64,000 bases of DNA from Hungatella hathewayi (GCA_025149285.1 CP102274.1:5234001-5298000); one strand, 5' to 3'; positions 8,637 to 18,013 are shown, counted from the first letter of the stretch. Numbers and translations are program-made. The notes: generated by a model not told the origin, from the letters alone.

Positions 8637-10091
8637 CTATAATTCCATCGCCTTCGATGTCTTATTCAGGAAACGGTCGTAAACGACGATCTGCACCTCA
8701 TGTGTTCCGGCAGACAGTCCGGGGATGTTTAACTGGATTCTGCCGTCAGAGACCGCTTCTTCGGAATACTGAAAGAGCCCATCCACAAATAGTTCTGCCT
8801 TGCAGGCATTTTCCCCTGTCTTATAGTGAAGCTCCAGCTGGTCTCCGTTCTTTTCCGCTCGGGCCTCCAGAGACGGCCCAGTTCCGGCTTCCAGCTGTAT
8901 ACCGCCCAGCTCCGGCTTCCTGATTGTAAATTTCTTTCTCAGTTCATCGACGTATGCTCCCTTTACCCGAATATTTTCCAGTTCCCCCGCTTCCGTATGT
9001 TCCCGCAGAAGATTCAGATAACCGACGCTCTCAGGATCCCAGCCGGTTACCAGAGAACAGATGGTATCGACCGCCACCGCATCGCTTCCTCCCATGATAA
9101 CGCCCATGTTCATTTTATCGGTCTCTTTCCGCTCGTGAGACATGGGGACCGGACCGCTCTGAAAGCCCTGAAGGCCATCCACAATCACATAGTCCACCGG
9201 TCTGGCCATATAATAGTCGTAAATCCATCGGTCCAGCTCACCGTCCGTGATCTTGTGGGAGACCATAGCCGCCTTGCTGGGATTGTCAGGCGCCATACCG
9301 TACAGATTTCCCGGCGGAGTACCAATACTCACATTTTTGATTCCGCCCGTCACTACCACTCCCGAAGAAGTCTTAAGCGCAGGAATACTGATGACAACGT
9401 CCGCCTCATACAGAATCCGGTTAAAGTAATAGGATTTATGAAGCAGGCCCTCCGGAAGTTCCACCTTTACTACCTCCGGCGCATCAAAATCCTGCCATGC
9501 CCCGCAGTCTTCCTCCAGGCAGATAAACGAATCCACACCTTCCATATAATCCGGCGTATAATGGAAATAATTCATAACCTCTCGGGTCGGCCCTGTCGCC
9601 GAGCCCTCCATGATATAGACCTTTCCATCCGGATTGAACTCCCTTACCATTTTTAAGACAGCCTTTGTAACACGCCAGTCCGCCGTAACCCCATTGACCT
9701 CCTGATCCAGCAGTTCCCCTGTGGAATCCACAATCATCTGAACCAGATTGGGCTTCAGTACCACGGTCTGTCCGTTTTTGACAATGTCTTTTAAATCGGA
9801 GGCAGCCGTCCTCACCATAGCCTCGATTTCTGATTCCGTAAGATCGGCCGCTTTTGCTTTCTGCGATTTGGCAATCGTGACGGTGGAACCATGAAAAACG
9901 GCTTCTTTGACGGTTTGCACAGCTGTATCCGGCTGGTACCCCGGCACGGTCTGCTCTAAAGGCACCATCTGCCCCTGCTCTGATTTTCGTTCTGCCACCG
10001 TATTCACCGCGGGGACTGCTTCTGCCGGGTGAATCTGGCAGCCGTTTAAAAGTGTCATTGGCATTGCCATATAGATCCATAGTTTCTTCAT
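8637..10091 (-). CDS. DUF362-domain lipoprotein with C-terminal Ig-like domain
   Basis: 484 residues. A short signal peptide ends in the lipobox LLNGC, so the protein is probably anchored on the outside of the membrane. Residues about 70-390 match DUF362 (GQTVVLKPNLV, DVVISIPALKTSSGVVVTGGIKNVSIG, DYVIVDGLQGFQSGP, SDAVAVDTICSLVTGWDP). The last 80 residues resemble a bacterial Ig-like beta-sandwich (AELFVDGLFQYSE... AGTHEVQIVVYDRFLNK). DUF362 has no agreed function and is often cytosolic with ferredoxin motifs; no Cys-rich ferredoxin motif is seen here. Start ATG 10091 follows AGGGGATC. Divergent from the PTS-EAL gene. Confidence 0.85.
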   Translation of the reverse strand: MKKLWIYMAMPMTLLNGCQIHPAEAVPAVNTVAERKSEQGQMVPLEQTVPGYQPDTAVQTVKEAVFHGSTVTIAKSQKAKAADLTESEIEAMVRTAASDLKDIVKNGQTVVLKPNLVQMIVDSTGELLDQEVNGVTADWRVTKAVLKMVREFNPDGKVYIMEGSATGPTREVMNYFHYTPDYMEGVDSFICLEEDCGAWQDFDAPEVVKVELPEGLLHKSYYFNRILYEADVVISIPALKTSSGVVVTGGIKNVSIGTPPGNLYGMAPDNPSKAAMVSHKITDGELDRWIYDYYMARPVDYVIVDGLQGFQSGPVPMSHERKETDKMNMGVIMGGSDAVAVDTICSLVTGWDPESVGYLNLLREHTEAGELENIRVKGAYVDELRKKFTIRKPELGGIQLEAGTGPSLEARAEKNGDQLELHYKTGENACKAELFVDGLFQYSEEAVSDGRIQLNIPGLSAGTHEVQIVVYDRFLNKTSKAMEL

Positions 10092-10309
10092 CGATGATCC
10101 CCTTTTCTCTATGCTGTATTTCCGTATTTTGTCGAAATGTGTCAGTATCGATTCTACAGGGGGTATGCATCAAAGTTGCATCATCCGATTATTTTAATCA
10201 AAACCGCCGTAATTTTGGAATGACTTCTCAAACTGATTCGTGTATAATGTAGGAAACAGCAACTACAACCATTGGATTCCATTACCGCCTCCGGCTTTAA
10301 GGAGTTACC

Positions 10310-12424
10310 ATGAGTTTTCGAAAAATACTATCACGGTTTCAGATTTCTATCTTTGCCCGTTCCATACGCCACGGGCTGACGCTTGCCATCCCATTCCTGA
10401 TTATGGGATCCTTTTCTCTGCTTCTGAATAATTTTCCCATTGACAGTTATCAGGTTTTTCTTGCATCCTGGCTTCACGGCACTGCTGCCCAGCTCTTAAA
10501 TACCATTTACACCATCAGCCTCGGATCTCTGGCCCTGGTTCTTACCGTCACCATCAGCATCTCCTACGGACAGCTGGCCGAGACGGACCAGTTTCTGCTT
10601 TACCCTGTGGTTTCGGTCTGTTCCTATCTGGCCTTCTGCGGCGGCATTAAGGATCAGACGGAATATATCTTCAGCGCAGAATGGGTCTTTACAGCCATGT
10701 GCATTACCATGCTGGCCTGTGTCCTGTTTCAGCGGCTCTTAAGGTTTGGCCGCCGCTTTGAGAGGCTTCACACGACAGGGGCTGATTATCTGTTTAATAT
10801 CTCTATCCAGAGCCTGGTCCCCGTCATCGTTATCACTCTGTTTTTTACGATAACAGGGTATCTTGTCCGCATCACCTGGAGTGACAGCAACATTACGAAT
10901 TTCGGCTCCTATCTCTTTCTGAAACTCTTTAACGGAATCAGCGGGAATTTATTCGGCATCCTGCTTTATGTGGTTATCACGCACGTCCTGTGGTTCTTGG
11001 GGATTCACGGAACAAACACGCTGGAAGCCGTTTCCAGACAGTTGTTTGAACAGAATGTGGAGATCAATCAGGCCCTGATGACGGCCGGCAGTCTTCCCAC
11101 GGAGATCTTTTCGAAGACGTTTCTTGACACCTTCGTCTTCCTGGGGGGCTGCGGCACCGCCTTAAGCTTTGTCATAGCGCTCTGCATCGCTTCAGGACAG
11201 AGTCACAACAGGAAGATCGCTCACGTGGCGCTCCCCTCGGTACTGTTTAATATCAGTGAAATCGCTGTCTTCGGTTTCCCGATTATCTTTAACTTTACCA
11301 TGGCGGTTCCCTTCATCATCACCCCGGTTGTGCTGACGGTTACCAGTACTCTGGCCATCCACCTCGGTCTGGTGCCTGCGGTGACTCAGTCTGTAGATTG
11401 GACTGTCCCCGTACTGCTCAGCGGATATAAATCCACCGGTTCCATTGCCGGCAGCCTGCTGCAGCTGTTTAACCTCATCATCGGAACGATGATCTATATC
11501 CCGTTTATCCGGCGGAGTGAAAAACTGGAGGCCGGCAAATTTACGCAGGCGATCCGACAGATGGAGGCGGATATGGCCTCCGGCGAAAAGCAGGGAAATC
11601 CGCCCCGCTTTTTAACCCCGGAATATCCATGCTATTACTACGCCAAAACCCTCGCCATGGATTTACAGAATGCCATCAAACGCGGCCAGGTACAGTTATA
11701 CTATCAGGCGCAGTTATCCCATGACGGAACTCTGCACGGCATGGAGGCCCTCATGCGCTGGAAGCATCCGGTCACAGGATTTATCGCGCCGCCGGTTTTG
11801 GCAGGTCTGGCCTATGAACATGGATTTTTGGATGAACTCGGCAGCTATCTGATCAGACGCGCCTGCCTGGACGCCCAGACCATGGAGAGGCTTTTAAAGA
11901 AAGACGCATATCTGTCCGTCAATGTTTCCTCCATGCAAATAAAAAGCGATGGTTTTTTCGATATGGCTCTTTCCCTGATTAAGCAGTATCCCGCGGAGCA
12001 TATCCACCCCGTATTCGAAATCACAGAACGGGCGGCACTTGAGATATCGGATCACTTAAAAATAGAAATGGAGCATCTTCGCAGCCAAGGTGTGGAATTC
12101 AGTCTGGATGACTTTGGAATGGGGCACAATTCCCTTCTTCAGCTGCAGGAAGATGCCTTCGATGAAGTAAAATTGGACGGCAATCTGGTCTCCCAGCTTC
12201 TCACGAATAAACGATCCCGCGAAATCGTCTCCAGTATCATTCAAATGTCCCGGAATTTAAACTGCCGGATCGTAGCGGAGTTTGTGGAAACCGCAGAACT
12301 GCGTAATGTTCTCTCAGAGCTTGGCTGTTCCATCTATCAGGGCTATTATTACTGCCGTCCTCTGCCTTTGGAGGAATTCATGGATTATATCAGCAGACTG
12401 CCTGAAAAAGGACATGGTTCCTGA
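10310..12424 (+). CDS. PTS EIIC membrane domain fused to EAL c-di-GMP phosphodiesterase domain
   Basis: 704 residues. Residues 1 to about 410 are a lactose/cellobiose-type PTS EIIC: many hydrophobic helices, GIHGTNTLEAV, and FNISEIAVFGFPIIFN, where the sugar-site Glu is kept (the family usually has NEP). No EIIA, EIIB or HPr part is attached. Residues about 450-690 are an EAL domain with E479 of EAL, SVNVS, the FEITE Glu, D600-D601 in DDFG, KLD, EFVET and QGYYYCRP. The residues needed for c-di-GMP hydrolysis therefore look intact, although the usual DDFGTGYSSL loop reads DDFGMGHNSLLQL. Likely role (inference): a sugar-binding membrane domain that tunes c-di-GMP breakdown. Start supported by AAGGAG 6 nt upstream. 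Confidence 0.92.
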   Translation: MSFRKILSRFQISIFARSIRHGLTLAIPFLIMGSFSLLLNNFPIDSYQVFLASWLHGTAAQLLNTIYTISLGSLALVLTVTISISYGQLAETDQFLLYPVVSVCSYLAFCGGIKDQTEYIFSAEWVFTAMCITMLACVLFQRLLRFGRRFERLHTTGADYLFNISIQSLVPVIVITLFFTITGYLVRITWSDSNITNFGSYLFLKLFNGISGNLFGILLYVVITHVLWFLGIHGTNTLEAVSRQLFEQNVEINQALMTAGSLPTEIFSKTFLDTFVFLGGCGTALSFVIALCIASGQSHNRKIAHVALPSVLFNISEIAVFGFPIIFNFTMAVPFIITPVVLTVTSTLAIHLGLVPAVTQSVDWTVPVLLSGYKSTGSIAGSLLQLFNLIIGTMIYIPFIRRSEKLEAGKFTQAIRQMEADMASGEKQGNPPRFLTPEYPCYYYAKTLAMDLQNAIKRGQVQLYYQAQLSHDGTLHGMEALMRWKHPVTGFIAPPVLAGLAYEHGFLDELGSYLIRRACLDAQTMERLLKKDAYLSVNVSSMQIKSDGFFDMALSLIKQYPAEHIHPVFEITERAALEISDHLKIEMEHLRSQGVEFSLDDFGMGHNSLLQLQEDAFDEVKLDGNLVSQLLTNKRSREIVSSIIQMSRNLNCRIVAEFVETAELRNVLSELGCSIYQGYYYCRPLPLEEFMDYISRLPEKGHGS

Positions 12425-12499
12425 TGATAAGTGGCCTGCTTCCAACGGGAATGGCCTGCACAGTTAGAAAATCGGCATAAAAACGTAAGAAAACTTTAT

Positions 12500-12528
12500 T
12501 TGAATGAATCCGTTATTTGTAGTAGATT
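12500..12528 (+). promoter_or_regulatory. Promoter for M14 peptidase gene
   Basis: TTGAAT (12500-12505), 17-nt spacer, TAGATT (12523-12528), about 65 nt upstream of the chosen start codon at 12594. Confidence 0.5.
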
Positions 12529-12593
12529 AAAAGCATATGGATTTAAAAGCCGGACAATCAACTGTTGAGCAGGAGGCAGAAAGAGGAACGAAT

Positions 12594-13712
12594 ATGAAAC
12601 GAATGGTTTGTGCCGTATTAAGCGGCATACTAATTTTAGGAAATGCCGGTTATGGGGGAATGGTCAGTTACGGGGCCCCCACCTATGCAGAGGCCAATGC
12701 CGTAGGGCCTGGTATTAAAGCTGCAGTCGGCCTCAATGATTTTCTGGATCAGGAGGTTCCGAACCCCATTGTAAAGCCGGCAGATAAGTACTCGTACGAG
12801 CAGATGGAAGCCGATATCCAGTCTCTCAAGAATACCTACGGAGATAAGATTACCGTCAATGTCATCGGTACTTCTCTGGACGGAAGGAATATTTATGATA
12901 TCATCCTTGGCAATCCGGAGGCGAAATCACAGATCCTCATGCAGGGCGCCATCCATGCCAGGGAGTATATGACGCCTCTCGTGATGATGAGCCAGCTGGA
13001 GTATGCCCTGGCCTTTTACGATACCGGGCACTATAACTACAAGTCTGTAAAGGATATGCTTAAGAAAGTAGCCATCCATTTCGTCCCCATGACGAATCCA
13101 GACGGCGTAACCTTAAGCCAGTTTGGAATTGATGCCATACGCTCGGACAGCTTAAAGCAGGGTATCCGGGACTGCTATACACGGGATGTAACTTTAAAAA
13201 GAACCGCGGATTCCTTCGAAACTTATCTGACTAAGTGGAAGGCGAATGCCGCCGGCGTAGACTTAAATTATAATTTTCCATATGGCTGGGATGAACTGGC
13301 CACGAAGCTGACGGAGCCATCCTCTGCCAGCTATAAAGGCCCTGCTCCCTTCTCGGAACCGGAAAGCCAGGCACTGAGAACACTGGTGGACCAGTATCCG
13401 TGGGCCGTCACCGTGAGCTACCATTCCCAGGGCCAGGTCATCTACTGGACTACGAGCAGCAATGGAGCGGAGCTGGCTTCCAATACGCTGGCGGAAGCAG
13501 TCTCGGTAATGACCGGTTACCGGATGGATAACAGTGACGGCAAAGGTGGCTTCAAAGACTGGATGCAGTCTAGAAGCGGAGCAGTCCCCGGAGTAACACT
13601 GGAAGTCGGGAAAACGCCCTGCCCTGTCCCATTCGCAGAGTTTCCTGAGGTCTGGAGGCAGAATAAGGGAGTCTGGGTACAGGTTCTCGATTATGTCGTG
13701 CGCCGGATCTAA
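12594..13712 (+). CDS. Secreted M14-family zinc carboxypeptidase
   Basis: 372 residues. The protein starts at the second in-frame ATG (12594), after AGAGG, because this places a normal Sec signal peptide (KRMVCAVLSGILILGNAGYG) at the N-terminus. The zinc site is HARE (H121, E124) and H277 in SYHSQGQ; the catalytic Glu is E337 in GVTLEVGK. VDLNYNFPYGW is also typical of M14 enzymes related to gamma-D-glutamyl-diaminopimelate peptidases. It probably trims peptides or peptidoglycan stem peptides outside the cell (inference from family). Single gene ended by the hairpin at 13769-13807. Confidence 0.9.
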   Translation: MKRMVCAVLSGILILGNAGYGGMVSYGAPTYAEANAVGPGIKAAVGLNDFLDQEVPNPIVKPADKYSYEQMEADIQSLKNTYGDKITVNVIGTSLDGRNIYDIILGNPEAKSQILMQGAIHAREYMTPLVMMSQLEYALAFYDTGHYNYKSVKDMLKKVAIHFVPMTNPDGVTLSQFGIDAIRSDSLKQGIRDCYTRDVTLKRTADSFETYLTKWKANAAGVDLNYNFPYGWDELATKLTEPSSASYKGPAPFSEPESQALRTLVDQYPWAVTVSYHSQGQVIYWTTSSNGAELASNTLAEAVSVMTGYRMDNSDGKGGFKDWMQSRSGAVPGVTLEVGKTPCPVPFAEFPEVWRQNKGVWVQVLDYVVRRI

Positions 13713-13768
13713 AGAAAAAGTGTCCCTGCAGCAGATTTACCTCTGACCATCACAAATTAAACAGCAGC

Positions 13769-13807
13769 GGCGGAGCCCTTATGACACAGTGTCATATGAG
13801 TTCCGCC
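13769..13807. terminator. Bidirectional hairpin between M14 gene and rlmH
   Basis: A stem starting GGCGGA and ending TCCGCC, with an inner perfect TATGACAC/GTGTCATA block, lies between convergent genes. A short T-rich stretch (GTCTTTAT) follows on the plus strand. Confidence 0.7.
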
Positions 13808-13854
13808 GTCTTTATAAGTGAAACGTATTCTTTTTCCACGCTATTTTAACCTGG

Positions 13855-14334
13855 CTATTTATGGTACGCCTGCCCATTCATAATCCGGTACCCTCTGTAG
13901 ATCTGTTCCAGCAGAATCACCCGCATCAGCTGGTGCGGAAACGTCATCCTGGAAAAACTCAGCAGATAATCCGCCCGGTCGAGGACCTGTTTTGAGAGCC
14001 CTAAGGAGCCTCCTATGATAAAGATAATCTGGCTCGTGCCCGACACGCCCAGAGCGGCAATCTTTTCTGACAGTTCCACGGAATCCAGCATCTTTCCCTC
14101 AATGGCCAGAGCGATCACATAGGCGCCCTCCCTGATGCCGGCCAGAATCCGTTCTCCCTCCTTCTCCCTGATCTGAGTTTCCAGCGCCTCTCCGGCATGA
14201 TCCGGTGTCTTTTCGTCTGCCACCTGGATAATCTCCAGTTTACAGTACCGGCTCAGCCGCTTGCTGTATTCTTCAATCGCAGCAGTGTAAAATTTCTCTT
14301 TTATTTTTCCAACGGTTATGAGCGTTATCTTCAT
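13855..14334 (-). CDS. rlmH: 23S rRNA (pseudouridine-1915-N3)-methyltransferase RlmH
   Basis: 159 residues, the usual length. RlmH methylates pseudouridine 1915 in helix 69 of 23S rRNA using SAM. Sequence marks: start MKITLITVGKIKEKFY, the SPOUT-fold SAM-binding loop IIFIIGGSLGLS, SFSRMTFPHQLMRVILLEQIYRGYRI, and the invariant C-terminal YHK. It is the last gene of a likely three-gene unit with the esterase (12 nt upstream) and the acyltransferase-like gene. A housekeeping enzyme downstream of lipid-type enzymes is probably only transcriptional convenience. Confidence 0.97.
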   Translation of the reverse strand: MKITLITVGKIKEKFYTAAIEEYSKRLSRYCKLEIIQVADEKTPDHAGEALETQIREKEGERILAGIREGAYVIALAIEGKMLDSVELSEKIAALGVSGTSQIIFIIGGSLGLSKQVLDRADYLLSFSRMTFPHQLMRVILLEQIYRGYRIMNGQAYHK

Positions 14335-14345
14335 GTAAATTCCTC

Positions 14346-15377
14346 TTATCTTACCGGCAGGTTCTTCTTCATCGATTCCAGCACCCGGCCTGCCACCTGG
14401 GCTGCGGTTTTCTTTCGCCGCGTCTTGACTCTTTTTACCACTTTTCCATCCGGTTTCCGGCTGATTCCGCAGGTAATCCGCAAAAATTCTTCTACTTCCT
14501 CCCAGGCTTCCCGGCTCTCCGGAATTAAGTCCATCCCCATCTGGAAGACATGAAACATCCCTTCGTAGACAGATAAACGGCGGCGCACTCCCGCCCGCTT
14601 CAGTTTCTCCGCCACCTCCAGGGTATCGCTTAGCAGCACCTCATAGCTTCCCACCTGCATGAGCACCGGCGGAAATCCGTGATAATCCCCAAACAGCGGC
14701 GACAGATACGGCTCCTTTGGATCAGCCTCTCCGATATAGGAGGAATGAAAAAGCATGTTGTCGGTGGAGTTCCCGAAAAGGGGATCCGTCTCATAATTAT
14801 CTGTGTAGCTGGCGCCGCTGTTGGTCAAATCAGTCCAGGGCGACATGGTAATAATACCTCCCGGCATGGCAAGCCTGTGATCCCGCAGATACATGACGAG
14901 AGCCAGAGCCAGCCCGCCGCCTGCGGAATCTCCTGCTATGATGATATGGTCCGGCTCGTACTCCTTTTCCTGAATCAGCCACTTATACGCATAGACTGCA
15001 TCCTCCAAGGCCGCCGGATACGGATACTCCGGAGCCACCCGGTAATCAATCGTGAGCACATCTCCGCCAAAACTCAGCTTGGAATACCGGACTGCGAATT
15101 TCCGGTAAATATTCTTCATGGGGCCGATGTAACCGCCTCCATGCAGCTGCAGAATCACACGTCCCGTAAAGATCCCCTCCGGACGTAAGTATTCCATGGG
15201 AAACTGCTCCGTTTCCACAATTTCGTACTCATAACCGGCCGGACAGATCCACGCCGGCTCCACCGGATTTTTTCTCAGTTCACCGCTCTGTATGGGCTGT
15301 TTTAAGGAAGTCTCCATCACGTTCTGCATCATGTCACGCACTAGATTACCGCGGACACTCACTCGTTTATCTCTCAT
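14346..15377 (-). CDS. Alpha/beta-hydrolase-3 family esterase/lipase (HSL group)
   Basis: 343 residues. It has the oxyanion-hole motif HGGG (80-82 region), the nucleophile S151 in GDSAGG, and the probable triad partners D251 (LLSDTLE) and H276 (GMFHVF). VDYRVAPEYPYPAALED-like sequence (IDYRVAPEYPYPAALEDA) is standard for the hormone-sensitive-lipase group, so the enzyme should cleave short-chain acyl or aryl esters in the cytosol. It sits 12 nt upstream of rlmH and 82 nt downstream of an acyltransferase-like gene. An esterase next to an alcohol acyltransferase-like protein suggests linked ester turnover (inference). The C-terminus is basic (VKRVKTRRKK). Confidence 0.88.
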   Translation of the reverse strand: MRDKRVSVRGNLVRDMMQNVMETSLKQPIQSGELRKNPVEPAWICPAGYEYEIVETEQFPMEYLRPEGIFTGRVILQLHGGGYIGPMKNIYRKFAVRYSKLSFGGDVLTIDYRVAPEYPYPAALEDAVYAYKWLIQEKEYEPDHIIIAGDSAGGGLALALVMYLRDHRLAMPGGIITMSPWTDLTNSGASYTDNYETDPLFGNSTDNMLFHSSYIGEADPKEPYLSPLFGDYHGFPPVLMQVGSYEVLLSDTLEVAEKLKRAGVRRRLSVYEGMFHVFQMGMDLIPESREAWEEVEEFLRITCGISRKPDGKVVKRVKTRRKKTAAQVAGRVLESMKKNLPVR

Positions 15378-15459
15378 CTGTTTTCCCTTTCTTTCCAGCC
15401 GTCTGCGGCTCTGCCATTCTGTTCCATCTGCCTGCGCCCTGCCGTCATTCCATCCCGCT

Positions 15460-17316
15460 TTACAGATGAAATCTCCGCTTCAATTCCGTCTTCACACTTC
15501 TGTCACCCCACTTAATGGTGACAAATAGAATCAGAACCGTGACCACCACGGTTACGAGCGTCATCAGCGGACGTGTCACCAGCCCGGCCGCCCACAGAAT
15601 GACGGGAATAAAGCTGAAGATCGTGATGGCAATCTGATACATAAAATAACTCTGCCAGTTCAAACGGTTTACGATAATCAAAAATACCACCGCAAGGTCT
15701 GCAAACAGCAGGGTACTCGGTATGCCGAAATTGACTGACCAGCCTGTATATCCCGTCACATGATCGATCATCACCAGAAGCACCTCCGCCGCAATGGTCT
15801 GTATCACAACTTTGGATGCCAGATTCGCATGCCGCATGATGGAGTATCGTAATGTCAGCGCCACATAGATGATACAGCCGATGGCGATGACTGACCACAT
15901 GGATCCTGAGTATGTGGCGAAATTGACCACTCCCAGTATGGCGGCCACGGCAAAAAGGATGCCGTAAAAGGTGTTGACTACTTCCTTCCACCGTTTCGGA
16001 TCGTACTGGATCCTTGGGTACATTGCCTTGTCGTCACGGGAATCCGGCACACCGTTGCTCTCCGTCTCCACAGAGACTCCCAGTTCTTTTAAAAAGCCGA
16101 AAAAGCGGTCCTGCAGTCTCGTATCCTGAAATACCGAGGTAAAGGTAACCACCACATGCTCGCCGTACGCGCACACGGCACACTTCATGGGCTGACGCTT
16201 TGAGACACCGATCATGAGATGGAACCGCTCAATCTCAGCCTCATACTCTTCTTCAACTTTAATCGGACCAATATTGGAAAGCGTCATGGTATATGCCCGG
16301 TCGTTTCTGCGGAAAATCACATTCAGGGCACCCCATTTCATGAAGAGCGGAGCGATTCTCAAATACCATTTCTTTTCATTGGAAACATTATAGGAGATCG
16401 TCTCCTCCAGCTTTTCCCTCGTAATATTCTCATCCATCTGGCGGCTTACTGCCTCCACTGCTTCGGAAAACTCATGCTCTTTCCCATCTGCCAGAAATTC
16501 CAGCAGCGTAACCGCAAAGAAGTTGGCCATGGTCTCGGAATCGAAAAATGCCCGCAGATTAATGGGCAGACTGATCCCGATCGACCGGTCCCCGGTCCCC
16601 GCTTCTTCATATTCCTGATAAATGGCCCAGATCAGGGCGGCGGCAAGAAATTTTGTGATGCTTACGCCGTAAGACTTTCCGACCTTTTTTAACTCTGCCA
16701 GATTTACATAACCGTGCAGCACGCTTTCCTCATCGAGAGGCAGCGGTTCTCCGCTTATGTGAAACGCCTTCCTGGTGCTGTATTTTCTGCGGGCAACCTC
16801 TTTATAATTGCGTACGTAGCTGTCTTCCACGTTCATGGATACATCAGAGGATATCTTCTGTGGAGCCGGATGACCGGTCCTGCCGTCGCGGGTTAAATCC
16901 AGATACCGGTAAACCAGTGCTTTCAGAAAGTTGACTGCCCCCAGCCCATCCGTTACCGCATGAAATACCTCCAGATTGATCCGTTTCTCATAATAGCTGA
17001 CCCGGAACAGATAGTATGGACTGGTTCGCGGATCGATATATTTACATGGATACGCAGTTTCCCGCTCAATAACAGGCATCCGTTTATTCGACTCAAAATA
17101 ATACCAGAAAAACCCGCGTCTCAGTCTCACGGCAAAGCCTTCAAACTGAGGCAGTATCTCCTCCAGCGCCCGCTGAAGCGTTCCCGGGACCACCTCTTCC
17201 TTTAGTGTTGCCGATATTCTGTATACATTACTTAAATGCTCATTGGCAATGACAGGAAATATTTTCGCCGTATTGTCAAGACGTCTCCATCTCTCCCCCT
17301 GTGGACTCTTCTTCAT
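15460..17316 (-). CDS. Alcohol acetyltransferase/condensation-fold protein with C-terminal membrane domain
   Basis: 618 residues. Residues 1 to about 430 resemble the alcohol acetyltransferase/condensation-domain fold: the active-site HxxxDG motif is H119-D123 (FHAVTDGLGAVNF), and a later DFG-like latch region contains IGVSKRQPMKCAVCAYGEHVVVTFTS. From about 445 to 600 there are five to six hydrophobic helices (VVNTFYGILFAVAAILGVVNF, SVIAIGCIIYVAL, LLFADLAVVFLIIV and others) that look like the DUF6320 type of membrane tail known to me from clostridia. It probably transfers an acyl group to a hydroxylated, perhaps lipid, acceptor; neither substrate is known. First gene of the unit leading to esterase and rlmH. 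Confidence 0.8.
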   Translation of the reverse strand: MKKSPQGERWRRLDNTAKIFPVIANEHLSNVYRISATLKEEVVPGTLQRALEEILPQFEGFAVRLRRGFFWYYFESNKRMPVIERETAYPCKYIDPRTSPYYLFRVSYYEKRINLEVFHAVTDGLGAVNFLKALVYRYLDLTRDGRTGHPAPQKISSDVSMNVEDSYVRNYKEVARRKYSTRKAFHISGEPLPLDEESVLHGYVNLAELKKVGKSYGVSITKFLAAALIWAIYQEYEEAGTGDRSIGISLPINLRAFFDSETMANFFAVTLLEFLADGKEHEFSEAVEAVSRQMDENITREKLEETISYNVSNEKKWYLRIAPLFMKWGALNVIFRRNDRAYTMTLSNIGPIKVEEEYEAEIERFHLMIGVSKRQPMKCAVCAYGEHVVVTFTSVFQDTRLQDRFFGFLKELGVSVETESNGVPDSRDDKAMYPRIQYDPKRWKEVVNTFYGILFAVAAILGVVNFATYSGSMWSVIAIGCIIYVALTLRYSIMRHANLASKVVIQTIAAEVLLVMIDHVTGYTGWSVNFGIPSTLLFADLAVVFLIIVNRLNWQSYFMYQIAITIFSFIPVILWAAGLVTRPLMTLVTVVVTVLILFVTIKWGDRSVKTELKRRFHL

Positions 17317-17382
17317 CGCAAAACTCCATCCTTTCCAACTGCCGCACTCTCCTGAACCTCAAAGGCAAAACGGCTCCGTTCC

Positions 17383-17874
17383 CTAAAATTCCAGAAGCAT
17401 ATCATACCAGACAGCCCCGCCGTGAACCGATGCCGACAGCCCCAGATTCCGATAGCCGAATTTCTCATAGTAATGGATCAGACGGTCCTTGCAGGTCAGA
17501 ATCATCCCCTTTTTCCCCCGCGCTTTCGCCTCCTGCATCAAGCGGTTCATCAGATCCGCCGCGACCCCCTGCCTCCGGAACTCCGGTATCACATCGAGTC
17601 CGAAAACACTCTGATACAGCCCCTCCGTGTGGTGGAGCCCGCTGTCCTCGAACATCTCATCCCGGATGGTTCTCTCATCAGTCACACAGCCGTTGATAAA
17701 GCCGATGATTCTGCCGTTCTCATCCTCTGCTACAAAAAAGCTGTCCGGAAATGTCTCGATCCGCTGCCGAAAGGACGCTTCCACCGCTGCCTCCGCTGCC
17801 GGAAAACACAGCGCTTCCACTTCTGTCACCTGATCTAAGTCTTCTATTTTAACGTTTCTGATCGTGTAATCCAT
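17383..17874 (-). CDS. GNAT-family N-acetyltransferase
   Basis: 163 residues. The N-terminal VEALCFPAAEAA resembles the arylalkylamine-type acetyltransferase subgroup. The acetyl-CoA pyrophosphate loop is RRQGVAAD in the middle of the protein, after the beta-4 strand SVFGLDVIPEF, and the C-terminal part HYYEKFGYRNLGL fits GNAT motif B. The substrate is probably a small amine. Ribosome site AGAAGGGA precedes ATG 17874. It is 66 nt upstream of the acyltransferase-like gene and could be co-transcribed with it. Confidence 0.85.
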   Translation of the reverse strand: MDYTIRNVKIEDLDQVTEVEALCFPAAEAAVEASFRQRIETFPDSFFVAEDENGRIIGFINGCVTDERTIRDEMFEDSGLHHTEGLYQSVFGLDVIPEFRRQGVAADLMNRLMQEAKARGKKGMILTCKDRLIHYYEKFGYRNLGLSASVHGGAVWYDMLLEF

Positions 17875-17989
17875 CTGTCTGATCCCTTCTTATCATTCGT
17901 TTTTATCACTGTTTTATTCCCGCGGGCAACGAGCCGGACGCGCTGGCGCGACCATTTGGCGACTGCCGGCAGATAAAAGAAAAGGCGGA

Positions 17990-18013
17990 ATCTGCGGCGT
18001 CAGACCCGCAGAT
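17990..18013 (-). terminator. Intrinsic terminator of the comEA-regulator unit
   Basis: Perfect 8-bp stem ATCTGCGG (17990-17997) / CCGCAGAT (18006-18013); read on the minus strand it is followed by CCGCCTTTTCTTTT. It lies just after the regulator gene stop at 18037. Confidence 0.75.

Noticed and set aside
8826-9656. 276-codon plus-strand frame opposite the DUF362 gene
   Set aside because: Antisense shadow: rich in His, Arg and Ile in an unstructured pattern, no ribosome site, while the opposite strand has a recognisable domain.
9484-10173. 229-codon minus-strand frame overlapping the DUF362 gene
   Set aside because: Alternative frame of the DUF362 gene; Gly/Arg-rich and without motifs.
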